Below are positions 16,667 to 25,750 of a stretch of 64,000 bases of DNA, one piece after another. The position numbers and the translations under genes are program-made. The stretch's first letter is position 1. Each line of letters begins with the position of its first letter. The DNA comes from Acrocarpospora phusangensis (lineage in GTDB: Bacteria > Actinomycetota > Actinomycetes > Streptosporangiales > Streptosporangiaceae). The stretch lies in assembly GCF_016862995.1 (NCBI RefSeq), contig NZ_BOOA01000042.1, forward strand, positions 1 to 64,000, given 5' to 3'. Under the pieces are notes generated by a model. The model did no database searches. It was not told the origin of the DNA and worked only from the letters and a program-made list of their open reading frames with translations.

Positions 16667-17248
16667 GTGGATGTCAGGACAGTCGGCGTGCCCGACGAAG
16701 AGCCGTCGAGCGGCTATCAGTTGCGTGTCGTGCAGGAGGTGGTGCTGGCGCTCCTCGCGAAGGAGGCGTCGCACGGCTACCAGCTGCGGGCGCGACTGCA
16801 ACTCGCCCTCGGCCCGCTGGCGGAGGCCCTGAACGCGGGCCACGTGTACGTGACACTCAACCGGCTGGAACGGGCCGGCCTGGTGACGTCGAAACGGGTC
16901 GGCCAGACCGACCGCCCCGACCGCAAGGTCTACGAGCTGACCGACCCGGGCCGCGAGCGCGTCGTCGAATGGCTGGACGACACCAGCTGGCCCAAGCCGG
17001 CCCCGGCCGAGTTCCATCTGAAGCTGGTCGCCGCGGCGGCGGCCGGCCTGAGCGACCCCGAACGGCTCGTGGACACCCAGCGGCACGTGGTGCTCGCCGG
17101 GCTGGCCTCCGCCCAGCGGGCCGCGCTCGGCGAGCCGGCCGGTTCGGCCGCCGCCCTCCTGCTCGAAGGCGTGGTGCTCCGGCTGCAGGCGGACCTGCAC
17201 TGGCTCGACGCCTGCGCCCGCTACTGGACTTCCAGGAAGGAACACTGA
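16667..17248 (+). CDS. PadR family transcriptional regulator
   Basis: A 193-residue PadR-s1 type regulator. The winged helix spans about residues 20-95 (VVLALLAKEASHGYQLRARL, then YVTLNRLERAGLV); a helical C-terminal dimerisation domain of roughly 85 residues follows. Start is uncertain: GTG 16667 is only two bases from TAGGAG, while GTG 16688 in the same frame has weaker but better spaced AGGAC; the shorter form would lose seven residues without touching the fold. The stop overlaps the ABC ATPase ATG (TGATG). Very likely represses its own operon through the twin 12-mers upstream and responds to a toxic or signal compound exported by the ABC system. Confidence 0.9.
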   Translation: MDVRTVGVPDEEPSSGYQLRVVQEVVLALLAKEASHGYQLRARLQLALGPLAEALNAGHVYVTLNRLERAGLVTSKRVGQTDRPDRKVYELTDPGRERVVEWLDDTSWPKPAPAEFHLKLVAAAAAGLSDPERLVDTQRHVVLAGLASAQRAALGEPAGSAAALLLEGVVLRLQADLHWLDACARYWTSRKEH

Positions 17249-18000
17249 TGCCCAGCGAGTCGCTGTCCAGCTTGGGTCCGGCCCTGCGCACGCACGGGCT
17301 GCGCATGCGGTACGGCCAGGGAACCGGGCTCGTCAACGCCCTCGACGGCGTCGAGCTGGAGGTGGCCAGAGGGGAGACGCTGGCCGTGATGGGTCCCAGC
17401 GGCAGCGGGAAGTCGACCCTGCTGCACCTGCTGGGCGGCTTGGAGCGCCCGTCCGAGGGGGAGGTGTGGCTGGCCGGGCGCCGCATCGACGGGCTCGGCG
17501 AGAAAGCGCTGGCTAGGCTGCGGCGGCAGGCCGTCGGGTTCGTCTTCCAGGCCTTCCATCTGATGGACGAGCTCACCGCCGAGGAGAACGTCGAGCTGCC
17601 CGCGCTGCTGGCGGGGATGTCGCCGCGCGCGGCCCGCCGCCGGGCCGGGGAGCTGCTGGACCGGGTCGGGCTCGCCGGCCGGGCCGGGCATCTGCCGTCC
17701 GCGCTGTCGGGCGGCGAACGGCAGCGGGTCGCGGTCGCCCGCGCGCTCAGCAACGAGCCGCTCGTGGTCCTCGCCGACGAGCCGACCGGCAACCTCGACA
17801 GCGCCGCCACCGCGGACGTGCTGCGACTGCTGGACAGCCTGCGCGAGACCGGGCAGACACTCGTGATCGTCACCCACGACGCCAGGGTCGCGGCCATCGC
17901 CGACCGGCTGATCTCGATGCGGGACGGCTCCTTCGTCGAGGAGACCAGGCTGACCCGCGGCGGGGGACGGCTGAGCGAGCTCGCCGGGCTGGAGGGCTGA
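17248..18000 (+). CDS. ABC transporter ATP-binding protein (MacB/LolD type)
   Basis: A 250-residue ATPase with Walker A GPSGSGKST (near residue 50), Q-loop in FVFQAFHLM, signature LSGGERQRVAVARAL, Walker B VVLADEPTGNLDS and H-loop VTHD. The DEPTGNLDS form is typical of the MacB/LolD/FtsE group that works with FtsX-like permeases. ATG 17248 follows AGGAAGGA. It pairs with the permease that starts four bases after its stop. Probable role: export of, or resistance to, a lipid, peptide or antibiotic. Confidence 0.94.
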   Translation: MPSESLSSLGPALRTHGLRMRYGQGTGLVNALDGVELEVARGETLAVMGPSGSGKSTLLHLLGGLERPSEGEVWLAGRRIDGLGEKALARLRRQAVGFVFQAFHLMDELTAEENVELPALLAGMSPRAARRRAGELLDRVGLAGRAGHLPSALSGGERQRVAVARALSNEPLVVLADEPTGNLDSAATADVLRLLDSLRETGQTLVIVTHDARVAAIADRLISMRDGSFVEETRLTRGGGRLSELAGLEG

Positions 18001-18004
18001 GCGA

Positions 18005-19888
18005 ATGGGCCGCATCCTGCTCATCTGCCGCCTCGCGCTGCGGGACCTGCGCCGCAGGCCGGGCGAGGCCGCGCTGCTGCTGCTCGCGACCACGGCCGCC
18101 ACGGCCACGCTGACGATCGCGCTCGCGCTGAACGGCGTGACCGGGCAGCCGTTCCAGAGCACCCGGGCGGCCACGGCCGGGCCCGACGTCGTCGCCAGCC
18201 TCGCCTGGCCGGGGCAGTCCGAGGACCCGGCCGACCTCGCCGGGCTTGAGGCGCTGGCGAGCGCTCCCGGCGTGGCCGCCCACAGCGGTCCCTATCCGTA
18301 CACGCAGGCGGTCGTGGAGGCGAACGGCGTCACCGTGCGGGCGTGGACGCAAGGGCGCGGCGCCGAAGCCGCCGCCGTCGATCAGCCCGCGCTGGTCGAG
18401 GGCGGCTGGGTGGCGGACGGCGGCGCGGTGTTAGAGGCCAGCTTCGCGCAGGCGATCGGCGTGGACGCCGGCGACGCGATCACGCTCGGCGGCCGGTCGT
18501 TCCGGGTGGCCGGGGTGGCGGTCACCGCCGCCGCCGACCCGTATCCGAAGGTGTGCCTGGCTCCCTGCTGGTTCGGGGTGGGCGCGGAGAGCCGCGCCGA
18601 GAACGGCCCTCCGCGCACCCGGCCGCGGCCGGAGCGCGGGCCGCCGTCCGGTCCACCGGAGGAGCCGTCGTTCTGGATCGGGCAGGGCGGCCTGGTCTGG
18701 GTCACCGAGGCCGACGCCCGCGGCCTGGCCACCCGGCCGGGATCGCTCGCGTACGTGATGAACCTGAAGCTCACCGATCCGGCCGCGGCTCCGGCGTTCG
18801 TCCGCGCGCACATGCCGGAGGCGGAGTCGATGCTGTTCCCCGTGGCGTGGCAGGACATCCTGTACGGCCACGCCCGGGTCGCGGAGTGGAAGCAGACCGC
18901 GCTGCTGGGCGGCAGCTGGATGCTCGGGCTGCTCGCGCTGGCCAGCATCGCCGTGCTCGTCGGCGGCCGGATGGCCGACCAGCTGCGCCGGGTTGGGCTG
19001 CTGAAAGCGGTCGGCGGCACCCCCGGCCTGGTGGCGGCCGTGCTCCTCGCCCAGCATCTGGCGGTCGCGCTGGTGGCGGCGGCGGCCGGGCTGCTGGCCG
19101 GGCGGCTGGTGGCTCCGCTGCTCGCCGAGCCCGGAATCGGGCTCATCGGCCGCGCGGACCCGGGACCGCTGACCCTGCCGGTGGCCGGGCTGGTGACGGC
19201 GCTGGCGCTCGGGGTCGCGGGGGTGGCGACGTTCCTGCCGGCCGTCCGCGCGGCGCGTACCAGCACGGTCCGCGCGCTCGCCGACCTGCCGCGCCCGCCG
19301 CGCCGGGCCGGGTGGCTGATCGCGGTCTCGGCGCGGCTGCCGGTCCCGTTGCTGCTCGGATTGCGCTGGGCGGCCCGCAGGCCCCGCCGGGCCGTGCTGG
19401 GGGTGGCCGCCATCGCGGTCACCGTCACCGGGATCGTCGCCGCGCTGGCCACCGACGCCCGCCGTTACGCGGAGAAGGCCCCGGGGGACGATCCCCGTAC
19501 CGCGTTGGGGCAGGTGTTGTCGCTGGTCGTGGTCATGCTGGTCGCCCAGGCGGTGGTCAACGCGGTCTGCGTGATCTGGGCGGCCACGCTGGAGGCCCGG
19601 CGTTCCTCGGCGCTGGCGCGGGCACTCGGCGCGACCCCGGGTCAGATCAGCGCGGGGCTGTCGGCGGCGCAGGTGCTGCCCGCGCTCGGCGGCGCCCTCC
19701 TCGGGATCGCCGGGGGGATCGGGCTGGCCGAGATCCTCGACGACGATCCGGTGGCGGTGCCGCCGCTCTGGCAGTTGCTGGCCGTGGTGCTCGGATGCGT
19801 GGTGGTGATCGCGGGGCTGACGGCCGTACCGGCGCGGCTGAACGCAAGGCGTCCGGCGGGTGAGGCGCTGCGGACCGAGCCCGCGTGA
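18005..19888 (+). CDS. FtsX-like ABC transporter permease
   Basis: A 627-residue membrane protein with the MacB/FtsX layout: a first membrane segment at about residues 20-42, a large extracytoplasmic domain to about 290, three further segments (about 300-420), a linker, then a second FtsX module with four segments to the end. The opening [19 protein letters not shown] is typical. A proline/glycine-rich insertion (around residues 200-222) sits in the outer domain. Coupled to the ATPase and controlled with it by the PadR protein. Substrate unknown. Confidence 0.9.
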   Translation: MGRILLICRLALRDLRRRPGEAALLLLATTAATATLTIALALNGVTGQPFQSTRAATAGPDVVASLAWPGQSEDPADLAGLEALASAPGVAAHSGPYPYTQAVVEANGVTVRAWTQGRGAEAAAVDQPALVEGGWVADGGAVLEASFAQAIGVDAGDAITLGGRSFRVAGVAVTAAADPYPKVCLAPCWFGVGAESRAENGPPRTRPRPERGPPSGPPEEPSFWIGQGGLVWVTEADARGLATRPGSLAYVMNLKLTDPAAAPAFVRAHMPEAESMLFPVAWQDILYGHARVAEWKQTALLGGSWMLGLLALASIAVLVGGRMADQLRRVGLLKAVGGTPGLVAAVLLAQHLAVALVAAAAGLLAGRLVAPLLAEPGIGLIGRADPGPLTLPVAGLVTALALGVAGVATFLPAVRAARTSTVRALADLPRPPRRAGWLIAVSARLPVPLLLGLRWAARRPRRAVLGVAAIAVTVTGIVAALATDARRYAEKAPGDDPRTALGQVLSLVVVMLVAQAVVNAVCVIWAATLEARRSSALARALGATPGQISAGLSAAQVLPALGGALLGIAGGIGLAEILDDDPVAVPPLWQLLAVVLGCVVVIAGLTAVPARLNARRPAGEALRTEPA

Positions 19889-19958
19889 TTCACCTGGTCC
19901 GTCAACTGGTGTACGTCAGCGCATAGGAGGTCGCCCACATGAGTTGATAGGGTGGAGT

Positions 19959-20387
19959 ATGCCTGAAAGCTCGCAGGGCCGTTCCTTGGCGGACAAACTG
20001 GACCGGCTGTTCCGCTCCGTGCACCCCCCGGACCGGGGGGAGTACACGTTCGAGGAGGTCGCGGCCGCGCTCCGGGCGGAGGACGGCCCGACCATCTCCG
20101 CCACGTACGTCTGGCAGCTGCGCAAAGGCATCCGCGACAACCCCACCAAACGCCACCTGGAGGCGCTGGCGAAGTTCTTCGGCGTGCCGCCCGCCTATTT
20201 TTTCGACGAGACCGCGACCGAGCGCATCGACGCCGAACTGGCGCTGCTCAACGCGATGCGCGACGCCTCCGTCCGGCAGATCGCGCTGCGCGCCGCCGGG
20301 CTCTCCCCGAAGAGCCTCAACGCCATCACCGAGATGGTGGAGCGGGTGCGCGAGCTGGAAGGTCTCTCGGACGACGGCGACGGGTGA
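19959..20387 (+). CDS. XRE-family regulator resembling EspR
   Basis: A 142-residue helix-turn-helix protein. Its opening LADKLDRLFRSVHPPDRGEY, the HTH (ISATYVWQLRKGIRDNPTKR), the AKFFGVPPAYFFDE segment and the C-terminal helix with MRDASVRQIALRAAGLS follow the same order and spacing as mycobacterial EspR, a nucleoid-associated regulator of secretion and cell-wall genes. ATG 19959 is taken because translation starts just before the conserved region and GATAGGG precedes it. The last 62 bases overlap, on the opposite strand, the MAB_1171c-type gene. This regulator/transporter-like/ImmA trio recurs in actinomycetes, which suggests a shared function. Confidence 0.85.
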   Translation: MPESSQGRSLADKLDRLFRSVHPPDRGEYTFEEVAAALRAEDGPTISATYVWQLRKGIRDNPTKRHLEALAKFFGVPPAYFFDETATERIDAELALLNAMRDASVRQIALRAAGLSPKSLNAITEMVERVRELEGLSDDGDG

Positions 20388-21570
20388 GTCCCGCCGGGTC
20401 CGCGTGGCGGTAGGCCCGCGCGACCCGGACCAGGAAGTCGATGTCGCTGTCGAGGTCGGCACCCCCTGGCACCGGCAGCGCGGCCGTCGGTGCCACGGGT
20501 TCCCTGTCCCTGCTCGCCCGTACGGCCGTGGCCAGGGTCACCGCCTCCGCGACCGCGGGCACGTCCGCCTCCCGCACCCCCTCCAGCAGCGCCCGGTCGC
20601 GGGCGGCGGCGGTGACGGCCGGGTCCAGGTACGGCTGCAGCGCCAGCCGGCCGTCCCGGATCTCCACCACCCGCCGGTAGAGCCGTAACCGCAGGTCGCG
20701 CCGGGGCAGCAGGTCCAGCAGGGCGGGCGCGGGCGGCGCGAGCGCGATCTGCGGCACGGCCGTGTAGAGCGCCAGCCACAGCGGGCGCAGCCGCCCGTAG
20801 GCGCGGTGACGCCGGAGCCAGTCGAGCGCGTCGGCGACGCCCGCCCACCGGCCCCAGGCCGGCATGGTCGCGCCCACCAGGACGAGCGTGTTCGCCGCCA
20901 GCGGCAGCAGCGCGTCCACGGCGAACTCGCCCGGCGGCAGGTAGCCGAACCCCAGCCGCTGCCCCGCGATGGACAGGGCCCGGTGAACGTGGTACGCCAG
21001 CCCGCCCAGCGCGCCCACGGCCACCAGCCGCAGCCCCAGGCTCAGCACGGCGTCGGTGGTCACCCGGGCGTAGCGCCAGCCCAGCAGGGCCATGTGCGCG
21101 AAGGCGGGCGCGAGGTAGCCGAGGTAGACCAACCAGTACTCCAGGATCCACGGATGCGCCGCGTACCGGCTCGCCCAGGAGAAATCGTCCACCGGGGTGG
21201 CGGCCAGCGCGAACAGGGCGACCATGGCCGCGATCACGGCCAGCAGGATCCCGGCGTGCCGCGCCGACCAGGTCCGCGGCCGCGCGGCGGCGTCACTCAT
21301 GCGGCGCAGGAACTCCTGGGCCGACCAGGCCACGACCAGCATGCTGATGTGGCCGAGCAGCCTGGCCAGGTTGGGGATGCCGGTGACATCGCCGGCGAAG
21401 GCGTACACGGCGGGGGTGAGCAGGGTGAGCGACAGGGCCAGCGCGACCAGCACCAGCCACAGGTCGCGCCGCGCCGGATCCTTCGGATGCCTGCGCGCGA
21501 GCAGTCCGCGCCAGACCACGAAAGCCCAGGCCAGGGCGGGCGGGCCGTACTGCCGGAGCAGGTCAGCCAC
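20326..21570 (-). CDS. MAB_1171c family multi-pass membrane protein
   Basis: A 414-residue protein with about seven to eight membrane helices in the first 250 residues and a soluble, arginine-rich C-terminal part (about 255-414), matching the actinobacterial MAB_1171c 'putative transporter' family whose function is unproven. GTG 21570 overlaps the end of the ImmA/IrrE gene by eight bases, so the two are translationally coupled. The final 60 bases lie antisense to the end of the EspR-like gene. Transporter activity is only a family label; a membrane sensor working with the peptidase and regulator is equally possible. Confidence 0.82.
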   Translation of the reverse strand: MADLLRQYGPPALAWAFVVWRGLLARRHPKDPARRDLWLVLVALALSLTLLTPAVYAFAGDVTGIPNLARLLGHISMLVVAWSAQEFLRRMSDAAARPRTWSARHAGILLAVIAAMVALFALAATPVDDFSWASRYAAHPWILEYWLVYLGYLAPAFAHMALLGWRYARVTTDAVLSLGLRLVAVGALGGLAYHVHRALSIAGQRLGFGYLPPGEFAVDALLPLAANTLVLVGATMPAWGRWAGVADALDWLRRHRAYGRLRPLWLALYTAVPQIALAPPAPALLDLLPRRDLRLRLYRRVVEIRDGRLALQPYLDPAVTAAARDRALLEGVREADVPAVAEAVTLATAVRASRDREPVAPTAALPVPGGADLDSDIDFLVRVARAYRHADPAGLTRRRRPRDLPARAPAPPSR

Positions 21571-22078
21571 GGTCGCCCCCGGCGCCAGGCCAGTCCAGCG
21601 CCGCGTGCAGCCGCTCGACCAGCACGCCCGTCGCCGTCGGCGCCGCGGGATGCCGGGCGCGCTGCCAGATCAGCGAGGCCATCAGCTCGGCCTCCTGCTC
21701 CTCCACCACCGAGTACGCCGTGCGGCCCAGCACCCGGCGCACCATCTCGGGGTCGAGGTCGGGCAGCAGGAGGCGGGCGTGCTCGGCCGGGGCCAGCGGG
21801 GTGGGGTAGTGGTCGCACAGGATGTGGCAGAGCTCGTGCAGGATGATGTGATCCTGGTGCGGAGGAGTCGTCGCCTCCTCATAGAAGATCATGTCGGCGG
21901 TGTCGACGGAGACCCACAACCCCCACAGGCCCCAGTGTCCCGTCATCGGCAGCAGCCGGATGGGACGCCCCCGCTGCTCGGCGACCCGCTCGGACAGCAT
22001 CCTGACGTCGAACGGCACCGGTAGCGGCAGCCCCCCGACCCTGGCCTCGATGCGGCGGCGCAGCCGCTTGAGACTCAT
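21563..22078 (-). CDS. ImmA/IrrE family metallopeptidase
   Basis: A 171-residue zinc peptidase-like protein. The zinc site is HELCHILCDH (HExxH plus a third histidine, about residues 83-92) with a downstream glutamate pair in VVEEQEAELMAS as in ImmA/IrrE proteins, which cleave XRE-type repressors. ATG 22078 is preferred over ATG 22087; AGGATGG precedes it. Its coupling with the MAB_1171c gene and the nearby EspR-like regulator make that regulator a natural substrate candidate, though no cleavage is shown. Confidence 0.85.
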   Translation of the reverse strand: MSLKRLRRRIEARVGGLPLPVPFDVRMLSERVAEQRGRPIRLLPMTGHWGLWGLWVSVDTADMIFYEEATTPPHQDHIILHELCHILCDHYPTPLAPAEHARLLLPDLDPEMVRRVLGRTAYSVVEEQEAELMASLIWQRARHPAAPTATGVLVERLHAALDWPGAGGDRG

Positions 22079-22141
22079 GCCGACCATCCTGGCAGCTTTG
22101 CCTCCCCTGTGCGCTCGGCCGCGCCACCGATCTGGATCCGC

Positions 22142-23692
22142 TCAGGCGGGCGCGGAGCCGAGGGCGGCGCCGATGCGGGCGCGCGGGTCGGCCGCTCCGG
22201 CGAGCATGCCGGAGGGCAGCACGTCGATGAGGTGCGCGTGGCCGAAGTTGTCGCCGTACGGCTCGTGGCGGACCAGGTGGCCGCGCTCGGCCAGGCCGGG
22301 GGCCCAGGCGGAACCGTCCTCGACCTCGACGACGAGTTCGCCGCCGTGCCAGGTGTCGAAGCCGGTGCTCTGGTCGACGCCGAGCACCCAGCGGGGTGCG
22401 CCGATCGCCTCGCCGGGGGTCTGGCCGTGGGCCAGCAGGCGGGTGACGAGCTGGAGCAGGATCTGGGGCTGGGCGTCGCCGCCCATGGTGCCGATGACGG
22501 TGCGCAGGGAGCCGTCCGGGCGGGTGATCAACGCGGGGGAGAGGGTGTGCGGGGGGCGGCGGCCGGGGCCGTACTCGGCGGGGTGGCCGGGGGTGAGGGA
22601 GAAGCCGATGCCGCGGTTGTGGACGTTGATCCCGGTGCCGGGCTCGAAGAGCAGGCTGCCGAAGCCGGCGGCGTTGGACTGGATGAGGGAGACGCCCATG
22701 CCGTCGCCGTCCACCGCGCAGAGGTAGGTGGTGTCGCCGCGGGTGGTCGCGCCGCCGAGTCCGGCCGTACGGCGGTCGGGGTCGATGAGGGAGCGGCGGC
22801 CGGCAGCCGAGTCGAGCGGGGCGCAGCCGTCCTCGTGCAGTACGTCGAGGCGGTCGTGGCCGGCGGCGCGGGCGGCCTCCACGAGCAGGTGCGCCCAGCG
22901 CGGGTCGGCCGGGTCCCCGGGCAGGTCGAAGCCCGCCAGGACGCCGAGCGCGAGCAGCAGCAGGTAGCCCTGCGAGTTCGGCGGGATCGTCCACACGTCG
23001 TGCCCGAACGCGGTGACGCGCAGCGGGGTCACCCAGTCGGCGTTGACCCTGGCCAGGTCGTCCTCGGTGTACTCACCGGCTCCGAGCGCGAGCAGGCCCT
23101 GGCCGAACTCGCCCTGGTAGAAGCCCGCGCGCCCGCTCGCCGCGATCGCGTTCAGCGCCCGCGCCACGCCCGGGCGTCGTACGGCGTCGCCCACCGACCG
23201 CACCCCGGCGAAGTCGCTCGCTCCCGGGAGCGAGCCGATGAACGGCGCGCCGGGCACGAGCAGCGGCGACGCGGGGAAACCGCCGGTGGCCAGGCGGATG
23301 GCGGGAGCCAGGACGACGTCGAGCGGGAGCCGTCCGAAGCGTCCGTGCAGGGCCAGCCAGCCGTCCACGCAGCCGGGGACGGGCACGGAGCGGATGTCGT
23401 ACAGGTGGGGCATGCGGTCGTGGCCCTCGTCGCGCAGCCGTCCCGGGTCGGCGCCGCTGCCGGCGCGTCCCGAGGCGTTCAGCGCGCTCACCCCGTCGCC
23501 GTCGTGCACCAGCGCGAACAGGTCTCCGCCCAGACCGCACATGTGCGGCGCCGTCACCGCGAGCACGGCGTTGGCCGCCACCGCCGCGTCGGCGGCGTTC
23601 CCGCCCCGGTCAAGGGTGGCGATCCCCGCGGAGGAGGCGAGGTGGTCAACCGTACAAACCATGCCGTTCGCGGCGTAGCGGGTGTTAGTCAT
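22142..23692 (-). CDS. Gamma-glutamyltransferase family protein
   Basis: A 516-residue Ntn-hydrolase of the gamma-glutamyltransferase/cephalosporin acylase family, made as a precursor that cuts itself before a threonine. The site is visible as GDTTYLCAVDGDG at about residues 338-350 (catalytic Thr in the TT pair). The N-terminal NGMVCTVDHLASSAG and GGNAADAAVAANAVL are typical. No signal peptide, unlike secreted GGTs, so a cytoplasmic GGT-like hydrolase acting on gamma-glutamyl or acyl-amide compounds is likely. ATG 23692 lacks a ribosome binding site but has a -10-like TAATGT six bases upstream, suggesting a leaderless message. Confidence 0.88.
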   Translation of the reverse strand: MTNTRYAANGMVCTVDHLASSAGIATLDRGGNAADAAVAANAVLAVTAPHMCGLGGDLFALVHDGDGVSALNASGRAGSGADPGRLRDEGHDRMPHLYDIRSVPVPGCVDGWLALHGRFGRLPLDVVLAPAIRLATGGFPASPLLVPGAPFIGSLPGASDFAGVRSVGDAVRRPGVARALNAIAASGRAGFYQGEFGQGLLALGAGEYTEDDLARVNADWVTPLRVTAFGHDVWTIPPNSQGYLLLLALGVLAGFDLPGDPADPRWAHLLVEAARAAGHDRLDVLHEDGCAPLDSAAGRRSLIDPDRRTAGLGGATTRGDTTYLCAVDGDGMGVSLIQSNAAGFGSLLFEPGTGINVHNRGIGFSLTPGHPAEYGPGRRPPHTLSPALITRPDGSLRTVIGTMGGDAQPQILLQLVTRLLAHGQTPGEAIGAPRWVLGVDQSTGFDTWHGGELVVEVEDGSAWAPGLAERGHLVRHEPYGDNFGHAHLIDVLPSGMLAGAADPRARIGAALGSAPA

Positions 23693-23698
23693 ATCAGG

Positions 23699-23704
23699 AC
23701 ATTA
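23699..23704 (-). promoter_or_regulatory. Predicted -10 element of leaderless GGT-family gene
   Basis: On the minus strand TAATGT is separated from ATG 23692 by six bases, which places the transcript start at the start codon. The -35 region is weak (TTCCTC-like, spacer about 19). There is no Shine-Dalgarno sequence. Confidence 0.4.
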
Positions 23705-23847
23705 GGCTTTCCCGATCGCGCTGAGGAACAGGGTGCCGCGCCGGTCTCGTCCGTCTGGACGCCCAACGGGACGACGGCGATAATCGGGTGATCTCCGGTC
23801 AGGCGCTTCCCCCGCGAAGGGGCGTTTCCGTCAAGGGGGTGGCAGCG

Positions 23848-25749
23848 GTGACCATCGCCGCACTGCTGCGAAACCGCTCCATCGTCGCGAAGACCTTGAA
23901 ACAGCCCGAACTCGGATACACGCGGTATTTCGTCGTACGGCGTGCCCGCCGCCTGATCGAGCTGAACCCGGCCCTGGCCGACCCACGCCGCAAGAGCGAT
24001 CTCTCGGACGCGGGCACGGTCACCGCGGCCGGCCTGATCGCCGCCGAACTCCCCCGCGTACGGGCCGCCCGCGACGAGATCTGGCGGCGGGCCCGCACCG
24101 ACCCCGAACACCTCAGCCTCGCCATGGCGACCATCCGCGAACGCGTCTCCACCCGGCCGCCCGCCAACGACCCCCGGCTCATGCGGCGCAGGCTGGTGGC
24201 CACGATCGTGTACGCCGCCGCCGCCCAGGACGTCACCCTCGCCGACCCGGCGAACATCGAACGACTACACCGGCTGACCGACCGGCGGCTGCGGACCACC
24301 GAGCGCATGCTCTACGACGTCGGCCGCGCCGACCACCGCAGGTTCACCGCGCAGGCGCGCACGCAGCCGGGCGGGCCCTGGCCGGACGGCCTGGAGCGCA
24401 TCTTCGAGTACCCGCGCGTCCCGCAGTCGCTCTTCCTGGCCGCCTGCCACCCCGACGCGACCACCGGCCGGTGCGCCGCGCCCATGAACGAGTGGTACAT
24501 GCGCGGGTCAGAGCACCTCCACGGCCCCATCCGGACCAACATCGGCACCAGGGCCGCGTGGCGGGCGGCGGGCAGCTCGTACAACCTGTACTACACCGAC
24601 GGCCACCTGCCCGACGTGGAGACGGCCATCGAGGCGCTGTTCACGCCCTCGGCCGACTACCTCCAGCGCAACCTGATCTTCTGCGACCACGTCATCCACG
24701 CCCTGCACCTGGAGGCGCTCGTCTTCTCGCGCCGCAAACGCGGCGTCGCCCCGGGCTGGCTGGGCGCCGACCGCGCCGGCAAGCCCGCCGGGTGGATCCG
24801 GCTGTACGCGCCTTTCGTGGACGGGCGTTTCCTCGGCGGCGTGAAGGAACCGGCGTACTTCGAGTCCAGCCCGGTACGCGAGGCCGACCTCCAGCCCGGC
24901 GACCATGTGATCGTCTACAACCATCCCGCCTACCAGCATGCGACCGTGGCCGGGGTCTGGCGGCTGGAGAACGCCATCGTGGTGCAGTCGCACCCGTCGC
25001 TGCGCATGCAGGGGCACGGCTCCCGCGTCTACGACAAGCCCGGCATGTGGCGGACGATGATCGGTCTGTTCAACCGTGAGCTCACGCGCCGGCGGGCCGA
25101 CGTCGACGGGCTGGCGGTGGTCCGCGGCGACCGGCCCAACCGGGTCGAGGTCGACTCCGTGGCCCGGCTGCGGGTGGGGATGCGGGTCGAGATCGCCGAC
25201 CGCCGCACCGACGTCGTCCTCGCCGCCGACCGCCGGATCACCGCGATCGACCACGCCGGGCGGCTCGTCACGTACGACGGCGCGGACGTCGCGGCCACTC
25301 CCGGCCTGGTGCTGCGCCGGCCGCGCGCGACGGCCGGGGGCGTGACGAGCATCGACGTCGAAGGCTGGGTGACGCTGCGGCGCAGGACGCCGCCGGCCGC
25401 CTCCGCCTACGCGCCCCGGCACCGCCGCGCCGACTGGTACCTGACCTGGGCCGGGGACGAGGAGGAGAAGGCGATCCGGCTCGACCCCGCGCGGCGCGAC
25501 TTCGTCCGCGTGCACCAGCTCGTCGAGTACGAGGAGGATCCCACCGTGTCCGGCACCAGCACCCGCGGGTGGTTCCCCTTGTGGGTGCCGGCCCTGAACA
25601 AGAAGCGGCCCGTACGGAAGAACGGTCTCATCGCCGCCACCGAGCCGCTGATCGTGAAACCGGCGACCATCGCCGGCTGGACGTGGTTCTTCGACCCGAA
25701 GCCCGAGAACCGCGACCTGGTGCCCGTGCTGCGCCCCCGGGAGTTGTGA
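23848..25749 (+). CDS. Unknown protein with Tgl-type transglutaminase-like core
   Basis: A 633-residue protein, first gene of the giant-protein operon. Not a named family to my knowledge. Residues about 230-420 follow the layout of Bacillus Tgl (protein-glutamine gamma-glutamyltransferase): a cysteine at the start of a helix (Cys279 in LIFCDHVIHALHLEAL), then GDHVIVYNHP (Asp352), WRLENAIVV with Glu374, and QGHGS with His390. Tgl uses Cys116, Glu187 in WRGEN and His200 in AHG. After it come a similar MIGLFNRELTRRR helix and a beta-rich C-terminal part (430-633). GTG 23848 has AAGGGGG eight bases upstream; GTG 23839 is an alternative. Protein cross-linking or an NlpC-like amidase activity is inferred, not shown. 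Confidence 0.75.
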   Translation: MTIAALLRNRSIVAKTLKQPELGYTRYFVVRRARRLIELNPALADPRRKSDLSDAGTVTAAGLIAAELPRVRAARDEIWRRARTDPEHLSLAMATIRERVSTRPPANDPRLMRRRLVATIVYAAAAQDVTLADPANIERLHRLTDRRLRTTERMLYDVGRADHRRFTAQARTQPGGPWPDGLERIFEYPRVPQSLFLAACHPDATTGRCAAPMNEWYMRGSEHLHGPIRTNIGTRAAWRAAGSSYNLYYTDGHLPDVETAIEALFTPSADYLQRNLIFCDHVIHALHLEALVFSRRKRGVAPGWLGADRAGKPAGWIRLYAPFVDGRFLGGVKEPAYFESSPVREADLQPGDHVIVYNHPAYQHATVAGVWRLENAIVVQSHPSLRMQGHGSRVYDKPGMWRTMIGLFNRELTRRRADVDGLAVVRGDRPNRVEVDSVARLRVGMRVEIADRRTDVVLAADRRITAIDHAGRLVTYDGADVAATPGLVLRRPRATAGGVTSIDVEGWVTLRRRTPPAASAYAPRHRRADWYLTWAGDEEEKAIRLDPARRDFVRVHQLVEYEEDPTVSGTSTRGWFPLWVPALNKKRPVRKNGLIAATEPLIVKPATIAGWTWFFDPKPENRDLVPVLRPREL

Positions 25750-25750
25750 G

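Noticed and set aside
20326-20387. Frameshift or misassembly at the 62-base convergent overlap
   Set aside because: Both proteins end naturally after their conserved regions, so a genuine antisense 3' overlap is simpler.
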